DNA from: Piezodorus guildinii
Taxonomy: Eukaryota > Arthropoda > Insecta > Hemiptera > Pentatomidae
DNA: 64,000 bases
Direction of reading: 5' to 3'
Assembly (NCBI GenBank): GCA_023052935.1
Contig: CM041292.1
Location: 204,747,799-204,811,798 of the forward strand
Shown here: positions 34,528 through 44,106 of the stretch, piece by piece
Numbering within the stretch: the stretch's first letter is position 1
How the letters are laid out: the number at the start of each line of letters is the position of its first letter
The notes under the pieces: model-generated
The model's input: the letters and a program-made list of their open reading frames with translations, nothing else
Database searches by the model: none
What the model was told of the DNA's origin: nothing
Made by a program: the position numbers and the translations under genes

Positions 34528-34935
34528 AGTTAATGAATCACACACAGTGAAGATATTAAAATACTGCTTTTATTATCAGAATACAAAATAGATATTTAGA
34601 ATACAATAAACTGTGCTGAGGAGTTAGGGTGACTACAAGTGTACATTCCGAGGTCTCCTTCTATGAGTGTGACACAAGTAAATGTTACAACTAGAGTGAT
34701 GAGTTTTGAGGATCAAAGGGTATATATAACAAGATTTTGTAGAGGGGATAAGGATTCGGCATGGGTACCTCAAAGCAAGTGCTTCCAGATGGTTGGGTCC
34801 TAAGTACAGGTATGTGTTCTTTGTCGGTACTTGGTCTGTCCTTTCTAGGTTTATGGGTGACACCCTCAGGTATAGAAAAGGAAGTTATTAATAATTACTG
34901 TATATTATTTATAAGTTAAGTCTCATTCTATAACT
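34528..34935 (-). repeat. 3' LTR
   Basis: 408 bp, AGTTA…TAACT. It differs from the 5' LTR by a handful of substitutions and a 2-bp length difference, indicating a recent insertion. A 76-codon frame is identical in both LTRs but looks incidental. Confidence 0.93.
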
Positions 34936-34948
34936 ACTCTCCCCCTTA
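34936..34948 (-). other. Polypurine tract
   Basis: The - strand reads TAAGGGGGAGAGT immediately before the 3' LTR, the expected place for plus-strand DNA priming. Confidence 0.75.
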
Positions 34949-35566
34949 AGCACGAAGCCCCTTGAGTGCAATGTTTAAGTTTGTCAGTTAATATTGTTAT
35001 AATAAAGTAGTCCTTCAGCCGGAGGTTCTGGATAGGAAAGTGTATTGTAGGAAAGGATTCTACAGGAATGGGAACAGTGACATTTTTCCAAAGTTTACAA
35101 TAATTCTTAAGAATATAAATGTATACAATAAAAACTTTAAAAAAAAAACTTAATTACAATAATTGATGTTACATACAATAATTAATTAGTTTTACCAATC
35201 GTCATTACATTATTCCTATAAAAATTTATACATTGTTAATAGTCTTGAAACTTATAAGTACAATTATATAAAACTAAAATTTCTCATTATTATCTATAAA
35301 TAATTAAAAACATAACCATAACACTAAATTAAGCAAAAGCATGAACTATGTTGTTTTTTATTACAATCTATAAAACGTTTTCTCAATTTTTATATAAACA
35401 TTTTTTTTTCTTTTTTTTTCTATTTATCTTATAAAGTTATTATTACCTATATATAGTTCTAAAAATAACATTTCAAATTAGTGTAAACAATTGACAATGA
35501 ATATTAACATTAAGTGCAACCATCAATATAAGAAACAATACACTATTATAAATATTTTTATTTCTT

Positions 35567-35568
<2 letters not shown>

Positions 35569-35630
<62 letters not shown>
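35569..35630. repeat. Poly-T run of about 60 bases
   Basis: An uninterrupted T homopolymer (poly-A on the element's strand) inside the LTR element. It probably marks a deletion junction or a templated poly-A tract. Confidence 0.95.
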
Positions 35631-35649
35631 CTATCAATTTTAAAACTAC

Positions 35650-35975
35650 ATACATCTCGGACCGCTATCACTGTTGAGATTTTCATCTGGCTTCAAAGTC
35701 CAGAGATATATTAAATCTTTTCTAATGGATTTTACTATTTTTGGAATATTTTCTGAGGAAACCTTTTTTCTGGAATTCTTATTTAATTGAGGGGGTTTCA
35801 TTACCTCTTTCGTTTTAATTATAACATTCTGTTTATGTAAACTCGCAGTATAAGTTGATATTTTATTATTAAATCGAGCGATTTATTATTTTTAAATTCT
35901 AATTCATCTTGATGGATAGCCGGAGGCTCCTTAGACTGGCTTGTCCTGTCATCATACATAGATTGTTTGTTATGT
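35650..35975 (-). pseudogene. Residual coding sequence between gag and the poly-A run
   Basis: An open stretch of about 50 codons ends at 35650 on the - strand (ending NSDSGPRCM). It may be a leftover of the 3' end of pol. After the poly-A tract (below 35569) another short frame begins with a hydrophobic stretch (VLFLILMVAL) that could be an env-like leader remnant. Both assignments are guesses. Confidence 0.25.
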
Positions 35976-36725
35976 TTAAATTTGATTTGACAATTTGTTT
36001 AATTTAACTTTCGATTTAGCACCAAATTGATTTACTTTTTTAATATATTTTTTCGAATTCCTTTTTTTTCCTTTAGTAAATTTAATACGTGTATAGAATA
36101 TGTTTTTTTTTTTGGATATTTTGACATTATTCTTTTTCGTTTTAGACCGATGTGATTTTTGTTTTGTTGAGTTTTCTTTTTCGATGTTCACAATGTTATT
36201 TAAATTATCCCACTTTGAATTTTCACTCTTATTTATTTCTGGATCTAAACTAAATGTTTTCCCGGTTTTGTCCCTATCTAGTTTTAGCGGTAATGTTTCA
36301 GAGCCTATTTTCTTTTCTTGAATATTAATTTTAGGCAATTGTTCAAATTTATTATTTGGAATTCCGGATTTTACCTTTGGCTGTTCGTCAGCGTCATTGG
36401 ACAACAAATGTTCTGGAGGAAAAGGTTTATTTGTCTCGGTTGGGTTATGATCTTTAAATTTACGTATTAGAATATTTAACAGATCGTCAATATTGTTTAA
36501 ATCATAAAACTTAATTTCATCCGCGACTGTTTTAGGAAGGTGACATTTGGCCATCTTACATGTCCTGAATTCATTAACGATTCTAAATGGATTATTTTCT
36601 GCACAAAAAGTGTCTTTAATTTCTTTTACGTTATTTATGAAATTAAACAAAGTATGCGGTTTACCATCAAAGTACGGCATAGGCATATGCTCAAAGTCTG
36701 AGTTTCGAAAAAGTAACGATTCCAT
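35976..36725 (-). CDS. Gag-like protein of the LTR element
   Basis: 249 residues. The N-terminal ~90 residues have the look of gypsy-class Gag (MPYFDGKPHTLFNFINNV, then TVADEI and a short helical stretch). The rest is highly charged and Lys-rich (residues ~185-249), suiting nucleic-acid binding without a CCHC zinc knuckle. The frame is intact from the first ATG after the leader. It would package element RNA if expressed, but replication enzymes would have to come from elsewhere. Confidence 0.6.
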   Translation of the reverse strand: MESLLFRNSDFEHMPMPYFDGKPHTLFNFINNVKEIKDTFCAENNPFRIVNEFRTCKMAKCHLPKTVADEIKFYDLNNIDDLLNILIRKFKDHNPTETNKPFPPEHLLSNDADEQPKVKSGIPNNKFEQLPKINIQEKKIGSETLPLKLDRDKTGKTFSLDPEINKSENSKWDNLNNIVNIEKENSTKQKSHRSKTKKNNVKISKKKNIFYTRIKFTKGKKRNSKKYIKKVNQFGAKSKVKLNKLSNQI

Positions 36726-37186
36726 ATTTTTTATTTATTTATTTATATATATTTTTTTTTTTTTAGATATTAAAATCTTACTTATGTCTACTATAATTTA
36801 AATTTTACTTAAATTGTGCTCAGTAACAATCATTATCTGATTATAAAAAAATTTGATGTGATTTTTATACAGCTTATATTAGTATTAATAAAATGTCATA
36901 CATTTTAAATGTTATCACAATTAAACAGCACATAAACAAACATATAAAATAAATAATTTTAAAATCTTACTGCGTTAGTTCTTAACATTCCTCCTGGATA
37001 CCTGTTGAGCAGTGAAGTCCAGTGAGGTTCAGCAGGACATCTCGGGTGAGTTTGTCTTGACTGAAGGAGGGTGCGAGATGATCTTCTTAGTTTGGTGTCT
37101 ATCTTCTTGTAGATCCTTCTTCAGAAGTATCTTCGTCCTCTCGGAAACTGCGAAGGCATTCAAAATCTAATTTGATGCTTGCAGTG

Positions 37187-37202
37187 CCTGTCTCGGGCGC
37201 CA
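37187..37202 (-). other. Primer-binding site, tRNA-Lys type
   Basis: The - strand reads TGGCGCCCGAGACAGG, overlapping the last T of the 5' LTR. TGGCGCCC is complementary to the 3' end of tRNA-Lys, as in gypsy. Confidence 0.85.
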
Positions 37203-37607
37203 GTTAATGAATCACACACAGAGAGGATATTAAAATACTGTTTTTATTATCAGAATACAATATATATTCAGAATACAATAAACTGTGCTGAGGAGTTAGG
37301 GTGACTACAAGTGTACATTCCGAGGTCTCCTTCTATGAGTGTGACACAAGTAAATGTTACAACTAGAGTGATGCGTTTTGAGGATCAAAGGGTATATATA
37401 ACAAGATTTTGTAGAGGGGATAAGGATTCGGCATGGGTACCTCAAAGCAAGTGCTTCCAGATGGTTGGGTCCTAAGTACAGGTATGTGTTCTTTGTCGGT
37501 ACTTGGTCTGTCCTTTCTAGGTTTATGGGTGACACCCTCAGGTATAGAAAAGGAAGTTATTAATAATTACTGTATATTATTTATAAGTTAAGTCTCATTC
37601 TATAACT
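37202..37607 (-). repeat. 5' LTR
   Basis: 406 bp, partner of 34528-34935. On the - strand it should carry the promoter. Confidence 0.93.
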
Positions 37608-37991
37608 GATGTAAAATTTGGTGGGCTTTCATATCATGCAGGTTTCATTCTGATTGAAATAGTATGACAGGGCTTAAAATTTCTTCCTCTAAAGTACCTT
37701 GAATTTTGTAGATTTCAAAAAAGTTGGAACATCATCTTATTAGCATTGATAAATATTGGGCTAAATATGCAAGCTGAACGAATTTGATAAACAACTAAAG
37801 GAGAAAAGTGCAAATATATTTTTTTATGGAATTTTTGTGTTTTTGAACACAAGAATAGTAATATAGATGTATAATATACCGTTGGATAGCTAAAGATTTT
37901 AGAAAAAATATTATCTGATACACGTAATTTTTAAGGTTAATTGAGAGTGATGAAAAAGCCGATAAAACTGACTGACTGTTGTTTAGAGTTC

Positions 37992-38003
37992 TGCGCATGC
38001 GCA
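37992..38003. promoter_or_regulatory. NRF-1/Ewg-type palindrome at the LINE-A 5' end
   Basis: TGCGCATGCGCA, the consensus site of NRF-1 (Ewg in flies), starts at base 7 of the element. LINEs need an internal promoter at their 5' end, so this is a plausible activator site. Confidence 0.45.
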
Positions 38004-38104
38004 TGTGTATAGCAGTCATCTTTCATATCGGCTCTTGGATTTCATGCTTTTTCAGTTTGAATTTCTGCTCTTGCATGACTACAGGATAACAACAGCAGTA
38101 AATA

Positions 38105-39430
38105 TTGGAGCAAACAACAGTGATGTCCTCCAAGGCATCAACTAAAAGATCTAGATCTAGTGGTTCAATCACGTCTCCCATAAAACAAAGACCCCGCCGT
38201 GATACTAATAAAAAATTAAATCAACAAGCAACCCCTTCAGGTTCTAATACAGAATCTGAACCACAGCCTGGCACATCGTCACAGGGGATGACTGACGAAT
38301 CTCCGTTTTTCACCCCAAATCCTTTTCAAATCCTACATAATGAAAAAGAAAACATGGAATCTGCTCCTACACCCAGTGAACCACGGCCTCCACCGATATT
38401 TGTCAAAAATATTAAAAATTTCCAGTTGTTATGAGCGCAATTAAACAAGATTACCGAATCCACCAGCTACTACTGTATGAGTAGAATCAATGACACCAAA
38501 ATATCACCGACCACCGCCGAGGCATATAGAAAAATTGTGAAATACCTAACTGAAACTAAAGCGGATTTTCACACTTATCAGCTACGGCAAGAGAGAGCTC
38601 TTAGAGTTGTGATCAGAAATCTACACCCTTCAACACCAGTTGACGCTATCAAAGAAGAACTCATGGAGATGGGTTACAAAGTGCGACAAGTCACTAATGT
38701 CATAAAAGATAGAGTTCAACTGCCTCTATTCTTCGCTGACTTGGAACCATTAGCAGGAGTAGAAAAAATTTATGATCTAAAAAGACTGTATTATACAAGT
38801 GTAAGAGTCGAAAAACCTTATACAAAGAGAGAAATTGTTCAGTGTTACAATTGTCAGGCGTATGGTCATACCAGAAGTTACTGTCACCACATACCACGCT
38901 GCGTGAAATGCGGTGAACAGCACAAGTCTGTGGAATGTACAAAACCGAAGTCAACACCCGCTGTATGTGCTCATTGCCTCAAGGACCACCCGGCCAACTA
39001 CAAAGGATGCCAAATCTATAAGGAGCTAAGGACCAGGTATCAAAAACCCCAAGTACTGGATGAAACAACAAGACAGGCTAGAACTAGAAGAGAACCCTCA
39101 AAATTAATCGATGCCAATGTATCATTTGCCCACTTACTTGGAGGTGGGAACCAATGTACTGAAGCCGAGGCCCTGCCGGAACTACAAAATGTACCTCAAT
39201 ATCCTCAATCCATTCCACAAATACCTCTTCCTCAAAACGTAATCAGTCCTAAAAATCCTCATCCACAACAAATCTCTCATATTCCCCCTCCTTCAAATGC
39301 CACAGATCTTACCAGTTTGATGACATCCTTCATTTCCGAAATCAAATCCCTTTCATGCCCTAATAACAATCCTCACGATCTTGTATCAAATCTTATTCCT
39401 AACTTAAAATCCAGAAATGACCTCACCTAA
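38105..39430 (+). pseudogene. LINE-A ORF1 (Gag-like), one premature stop
   Basis: 442 codons with a single in-frame TGA at 38432-38434 (codon 110). The frame reads on without another stop to TAA at 39428, so this looks like one CGA-to-TGA change. The N-terminal part is basic and Ser/Pro-rich. The middle part (from about 38580) has the pre-zinc-knuckle fold of Jockey Gag proteins. Then come CCHC-type knuckles: CYNCQAYGHTRSYC (about 38842), CVKCGEQHKSVEC and CAHCLKDHPANYKGC. It normally binds element RNA. Re-initiation at ATG 38477 would still give the 317-residue zinc-knuckle part. Confidence 0.9.
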
Positions 39431-42095
39431 CTCCTTATCTATTCTCCTATGGAATGCGAATGGTGTTAGAACTCACACTGACGAACTTACAGCCTTACTC
39501 CAAGACAAAAAAGTTGACGTTGCACTCATTACTGAAACTAGACTAACCACTAAACAGTACTTCAAAATACCTGAATACACAACATACCGGACAGACCATC
39601 CAGACGGCAAAGCCCATGCCGGTACTGCTGTCATTGTCAACCGATCCCTCTCCCATCACTTACACCCACTTCCCGCCCACGATTTCCTACAAGCCACCTC
39701 TATTATAATCAAGACCTTTTCCTTTCCGCTAGTCATCGCATCAGCATATTACCCTCCTAAAAATTCTATTTCTATTACCCAATTTGGTTCCTTTCTCAAC
39801 TCATTGGGGAATCACTTTATTCTGGGTGCAGACTTAAACGCGAAGCACCAACAATGGGGTTGCAGAACCACAAATACTCGTGGACGGACATTGCAGTCTG
39901 CACTCAACTCCAGACGCCTTAATCTCCTACCTCCCGATTCCCCTACCTACTGGCCAACAGATCCTAACCGTAATCCAGACATCCTCGACTTCTTCATCCA
40001 CAGCGGATTAGGCTCCCTGAACTATTCCGTAACTCGCCTTGATGAACTATCCTCTGATCATAGTCCATTAATCCTAAATGTATCCATGACTCCTATTCCG
40101 AAACCTTTCCCACCGTCATTCATCAGAGGCCCCATCAACTGGAACCTCTTCCGCGAAATCCTCACCAATGATATCGACCTCAGAGTAACTCTCAAAACCC
40201 CTTCTGACCTTGATGATGCCGTATATTCCTTTACAACCTTGATTCAACAAGCTGCCTGGACTGCCTCCTTTCCTAAACAATCCCAAATTATTCCTTACAA
40301 ATGCCATTTACCACAACACCTGACAGACCTCATCAACACCAAACGCCGAGCCAGAGCATTATGGCAACGCACCCGCCACCCAGAAGATCGCCGCTCTTAT
40401 AACTTTTATTGTAGAAAATTAAAGCGGGAGTTGGCGACCTTTCGTTCCCAATCCTACAATTCCTACCTCTCCTCTCTCTCGACTCGTGACAATTCCCTGT
40501 GGAATGTCACGAAGAGAATCCTGAATACTCACACGATTTCCCATCCTCTCCTGCGCGGTGATAGTTCCTGGGCTGCTTCTGACAAGGATAAGGCCCAGGA
40601 ATTTGCACAGCACCTTTCCAAAGTTTTCACTTCTCATCCTGAGTTGAATCCAAACCATACTTCAACAGTTGAACAGTTCCTTACTTCGCCAATACCACTC
40701 TCCTTACCTCCTAAAGCAGTTAATCCCTCTGAGGTCAAATATCTTCTTAAAAAGCTTCCTCTCCGTAAATCCCCTGGATATGATCTCCTCACGCCTCAGA
40801 TCTTAAGACAACTTCCACAGAAAGCCATTACATTCCTTACATATCTTTATAACAGTATCCTACGCACTACCTATTTTCCTCTCTTATGGAAACATTCAAC
40901 TATCATCCTTTTCCTGAAACCAGGCAAACCTTCCAACAGCACGTCATCTTACAGACCTATTAGCCTACTTCCGATCCTCTCAAAAATTTTCGAAAAGCTC
41001 CTACTAAAACGAATCCTAGATAAATTTAAAAATTTTCCTTCGCATCAGTTTGGATTTCGTTCTCAACATTCCACGGTTCAGCAAGGACTCCGAGTTGTAG
41101 ACCACATTTCCTCCGCCCTTGAGTGCAAGGAGTATTGTTCGGGTGCCTTTCTGGACATAGCTCAAGCTTTTGACCGGGTGTGGCACCCGGGATTGCTCTT
41201 TAAGCTCAAAACCCATTTACCTCAATCCTTATACCTAATCCTCCGATCCTATTTATCAAACCGCTCCTTCCGAGTTCGCTGTGGTTCCGAATTTTCCAAA
41301 CATTATACTGTTGAGGCCGGTGTTCCTCAAGGCAGCGTCTTAGGACCCGTCCTCTACATCCTCTACACCGCCGATATCCCTACCGATCCCGATACCTTTC
41401 TGGCAACATTTGCTGACGACACAGCCATTTTATCATCCAATTCCGATCCTGAAGTAGCATCTCTAAATCTCCAAAGGCACCTTTCCCTTGTCGAAGACTG
41501 GTGTAAGGCTTGGCGAATTAAGGTGAACGAAAGCAAATGCACACACGTCACCTTCACCCTTCGACGTAAATCCTGTCCAACAGTTAAATTCAATTCCATA
41601 CCGCTTCCTTCCTCAGACACAGTCCGGTACCTTGGCTTTTTACTAGACAAAAGACTGACGTGGAACCCACATACGAGACTTAAAAGGATAGAACTCAACC
41701 GCAGATTCGGCCGGTTATACAAATTACTAAACAGAAAATCTCATCTTACAGTCGACAACAAATTACTAATATATAAGACAGTACTGAAACCTATATGGAC
41801 CTACGGACTTGAACTATGGGGGACAACTAAACATTCTAACATCAAACGTATCCAATCCTTCCAATCCAAAGTCCTCCGAACAATAGTTAATGCTCCTTAT
41901 TACGTTACCAACTGTACCCTACACCATGACCTTAATATTCCATTTATTTTAGATCTGGTACCATCCAAATTCTCCAAATTCCATCAGAACCTTCTTCATC
42001 ATCCTAATCCTCTTGCTCAATCGCTTTCCAGCTTCACCCATCCGTACAATCCTCCTCGAAGATTGAAACGGCAGTGGCCCCGCGACGTTTTGTAA
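39417..42095 (+). CDS. LINE-A ORF2: endonuclease and reverse transcriptase
   Basis: 892 residues, intact. Residues 8-220 form the apurinic-like endonuclease: LLWNANG (N14), ITETRL (E40), LGADLN (D139, N141) and SDHSP (D214, H215). Residues ~455-715 form the reverse transcriptase: SYRPISLLP, HQFGFR, FLDIAQAFDRVW (D580), VPQGSVLGP and the catalytic FADD (665-668). The tail has the Jockey-type PIWTYGLELWG block and ends RRLKRQWPRDVL. There is no RNase H. The ATG overlaps the ORF1 end by 14 bases in another frame, which points to coupled translation. The protein nicks target DNA and reverse-transcribes element RNA. All catalytic residues are present, so it may be active. Confidence 0.96.
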   Translation: MTSPNSLSILLWNANGVRTHTDELTALLQDKKVDVALITETRLTTKQYFKIPEYTTYRTDHPDGKAHAGTAVIVNRSLSHHLHPLPAHDFLQATSIIIKTFSFPLVIASAYYPPKNSISITQFGSFLNSLGNHFILGADLNAKHQQWGCRTTNTRGRTLQSALNSRRLNLLPPDSPTYWPTDPNRNPDILDFFIHSGLGSLNYSVTRLDELSSDHSPLILNVSMTPIPKPFPPSFIRGPINWNLFREILTNDIDLRVTLKTPSDLDDAVYSFTTLIQQAAWTASFPKQSQIIPYKCHLPQHLTDLINTKRRARALWQRTRHPEDRRSYNFYCRKLKRELATFRSQSYNSYLSSLSTRDNSLWNVTKRILNTHTISHPLLRGDSSWAASDKDKAQEFAQHLSKVFTSHPELNPNHTSTVEQFLTSPIPLSLPPKAVNPSEVKYLLKKLPLRKSPGYDLLTPQILRQLPQKAITFLTYLYNSILRTTYFPLLWKHSTIILFLKPGKPSNSTSSYRPISLLPILSKIFEKLLLKRILDKFKNFPSHQFGFRSQHSTVQQGLRVVDHISSALECKEYCSGAFLDIAQAFDRVWHPGLLFKLKTHLPQSLYLILRSYLSNRSFRVRCGSEFSKHYTVEAGVPQGSVLGPVLYILYTADIPTDPDTFLATFADDTAILSSNSDPEVASLNLQRHLSLVEDWCKAWRIKVNESKCTHVTFTLRRKSCPTVKFNSIPLPSSDTVRYLGFLLDKRLTWNPHTRLKRIELNRRFGRLYKLLNRKSHLTVDNKLLIYKTVLKPIWTYGLELWGTTKHSNIKRIQSFQSKVLRTIVNAPYYVTNCTLHHDLNIPFILDLVPSKFSKFHQNLLHHPNPLAQSLSSFTHPYNPPRRLKRQWPRDVL

Positions 42096-42535
42096 ACATT
42101 TATCTGGAGTTCTGACACTGGTCAGATCCTCCACTCATGTACTGTATGTTTGTGGCTATTCCGCTCTGGCTCGGCCTCCACTGGCATACACCAGTGAAGC
42201 GCTGAGTGGGAGGCGCTGGGATCTCTTGGATTCCGCTTCTCCCCCCACTTGTGGGGGGAGCAGCCGAGTCTAGGGTTCCTTTGGCTGATTGTATATATTG
42301 TATATAGTTAAGTATGCTTGTATGATTTTTATTTATTTCCCAACTTGTATTTATCTCTACTACAGGTTGTTGTTTTGATTTGTTTCTTGTTGCTTTTTTT
42401 TTGTATATATTTGAATTTATTTGTTTCCGATTTTATGTAAATTGACTTTATCATTATTGGCTGTATATATTGTATGAATGTGTACTACATCTCTATTACT
42501 ACTGTTCATTATGCAACAAACTGTAATATTTCTCA

Positions 42536-42569
<34 letters not shown>

Positions 42570-42737
42570 CTGTTGTTTAATAGATTATTTAATAAAACAC
42601 ATGTTTCGATTGAAATTCAAAATAATTAATTCTTTAAGAATTTATTCGTATCTTTAAATGTATTTAAAAATTCTTAAATTGGTTTCAACAATGGAGGTAA
42701 GTGAAAGTCGTGTGTTGCGCGCACCAGATTTTTTCTG

Positions 42738-42887
42738 TTATGTTATAAATCTAAAATCATGAAACAAAATATTTCTGTTATTTTCTACTTTAGTTGGATA
42801 TTGAATTCGTTTAAATTATATATTTACGCTTTTTTTATTAGTTCTAACCAGATAATGGTTAATATTATTAAATCTACAAAATGTTCA
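42738..42887. repeat. R900-like fragment
   Basis: Forward-type R900 blocks follow directly on the R900 end at 42737. Confidence 0.4.
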
Positions 42888-43227
42888 CCCACTTAATCGT
42901 GGAAAAAGTATTTTCTGAAACCCTTCTGGAAAACACTTGTGATATATATATTTTTAATTAAAAGTCTGTTAATCTGTTCAAGAGAAGAAAACTTTTTTTG
43001 TTTTTTGTCTTCCCTCCTCCATAACTTCCCTCCCATAACGTTTGTTTGTTGGTTTGTTTGGGTTTTAAGGCGTAAAACCCTAAGGTCATCAACGCCTAGA
43101 CACTATATGCACATTCAACCTTTATAAGAAAGAACTATTAGGTAATGAGTGATTGAGAGAAAGAAAGAAAAAAAAATAATAAAAAATAAATAAAGAAATA
43201 AAGAAAGAAAAAATATTTTTATGTAAA

Positions 43228-43542
43228 AAAAAAAACCTGTACCACTACAACCCATGAAGGGTCTTGGGTTCAATACATATAGAGATTCGTACTGTTTCTA
43301 GGCCAACGGCAGTGCAATGAGGTGATTAGGCCTTAATCACGCTCAGCCGCCAGGTTTTCCCCCAATTAATTTGGGTACCCACTTTATAGAGGCTGGGTCT
43401 GCCCCAGGAGGGTCTCCATACCCTAGGGTCGCCCCCCGACTGATTTAACCGAATAAATAATATTCTGCCACAGCCGGGATTCGAACCCAGGACCCGGAGC
43501 ACAGCAGACTAGTGCTCTATCCACTTGACCACGCCGCTCCCC
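43228..43542 (-). mobile_element. SINE-1, complete tRNA-derived copy
   Basis: 315 bp flanked by the 13-bp TSD ATTTTTATGTAAA (43215-43227 and 43543-43555). On the - strand the head is tRNA-like: GGGGAGCGGCGTGGTCAAGT with an A-box (TGGTCAAGTGGATAGAG) and a B-box (GGTTCGAATCC) for RNA polymerase III. The body ends …GTGGTACAGGTTTTTTT. Its 3' end is thus a T-run, not poly-A. Other copies lie at 17918-18080 and 20253-20519. Confidence 0.92.
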
Positions 43543-43613
43543 ATTTTTATGTAAACAATAGTTTAAAAAGTCAATACTAGTAATGCTAACTGACGAAAGG
43601 AAAGGAATGGTCT

Positions 43614-43868
43614 TTATAATTTCGATAATAATGACTGCTCCTTAAGAAAATCAAAAACTAATTCAAAGGTTTCCTCTCTATCACCCAGCACCGCTGAAAT
43701 ATTCGGGCTTAGTCCAATTTTATTCAGGTGTGATGAGTAATAAGGGCATTCTTGAAAAATATGCCGAATGGTAAGGGTTCCATCACAATGCCGGCATCGG
43801 GGCACCGGCTGCGTAGCAAAAAGATGAGAGTGCGTCAGCCGCGAGCGTGCTATCCTCAGCCGGGTCAA
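43614..43868 (-). pseudogene. LINE polyprotein C-terminus
   Basis: 84 codons: TRLRIARSRLTHSHL, then PRCRHCDGTLTIRHIF and ECPYY. This Cys-His pattern (CxxC…H…C) follows the RNase H domain in I- and R1-type LINEs. The upstream reverse transcriptase is absent because the copy is 5'-truncated. Confidence 0.85.
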
Positions 43869-44106
43869 CGCGACCTCTCCTGTCTGCGGCTGCTACGGCT
43901 AGGTGTGGACCAGGGTTTCACTGTTTGTTTTATATGCTTCAGTTTGCTTACCTGGCTATCGTCCCACATTTACCCTCCCATAACAATTAAGGGGTTAACA
44001 ATTTTCAAAATGTGTTTCTGATAAGCGCGAGGGCAGATTTTACATGCTTATTCCGTTAGGCCCTTTTTTGGAATCTACAAAAGTAAAGGTATATTACAGG
44101 AAGAAA

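Larger units (their letters stand above)
34528..37607 (-). mobile_element. Gypsy-type LTR retrotransposon, pol-deleted
   Basis: Two near-identical LTRs (34528-34935 and 37202-37607) begin AGTTA and end TAACT, as in gypsy-class insect elements. Read on the - strand, the LTR at 37202 is followed by a primer-binding site, and a polypurine tract precedes the LTR at 34935. The internal 2.27 kb carries a gag-like frame and only remnants of later genes. There is no protease, reverse transcriptase or integrase domain, so it is non-autonomous. Flanking GAT is shared by both sides of the R900 target; a full 4-bp TSD is not certain. Confidence 0.92.
37986..42567 (+). mobile_element. LINE family A, full-length Jockey-like element
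   Basis: 4582 bp flanked by the 12-bp TSD GACTGTTGTTTA (37974-37985 and 42568-42579). It has a 119-bp 5' UTR, ORF1 with zinc knuckles, ORF2 with endonuclease and reverse transcriptase, a ~445-bp 3' UTR and a poly-A tail of 28 (42540-42567). There is no RNase H domain, as in Jockey. Only one defect is seen: an in-frame stop in ORF1. The truncated copy at 358-1447 shows the family has been active. Confidence 0.96.
34184..42737 (-). repeat. R900 repeat, reverse copy split by two retrotransposons
   Basis: Bases 34184-34527, 37608-37985 and 42568-42737 join into one ~0.89-kb R900 copy, the length of uninterrupted copies (44107-45012). An LTR element occupies the first gap and a full-length LINE-A the second. 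Confidence 0.88.
43040..43972 (-). mobile_element. 5'-truncated LINE with an RNase-H-type C-terminus and a (CAAA)-like tail
   Basis: 933 bp including a nested SINE, flanked by the 12-bp TSD CCCTCCCATAAC (43028-43039 and 43973-43984). On the - strand it codes for the end of a LINE polyprotein, then a 3' UTR, and ends in an AACAAACAAAC-type tail rather than poly-A. Confidence 0.85.
42888..44067. mobile_element. Relic of the 25026-type foldback, split by a LINE
   Basis: Bases 42888-43039 and 43973-44067 match the outer arm of the 1.4-kb palindrome (TCCTCCATAACTTCCCTCCC, then GGGCAGATTTTACATGCTTA and TAGGCCCTTTTT). Confidence 0.75.

Noticed and set aside
34633..34863. 76-codon frame found identically in both LTRs
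   Set aside because: Identity reflects LTR duplication. It would overlap promoter and R/U5 sequence and has no Gag, Pol or Env features.
35473..35655. 60-codon frame with a poly-Lys run
   Set aside because: The Lys run is just the homopolymer inside the LTR element.
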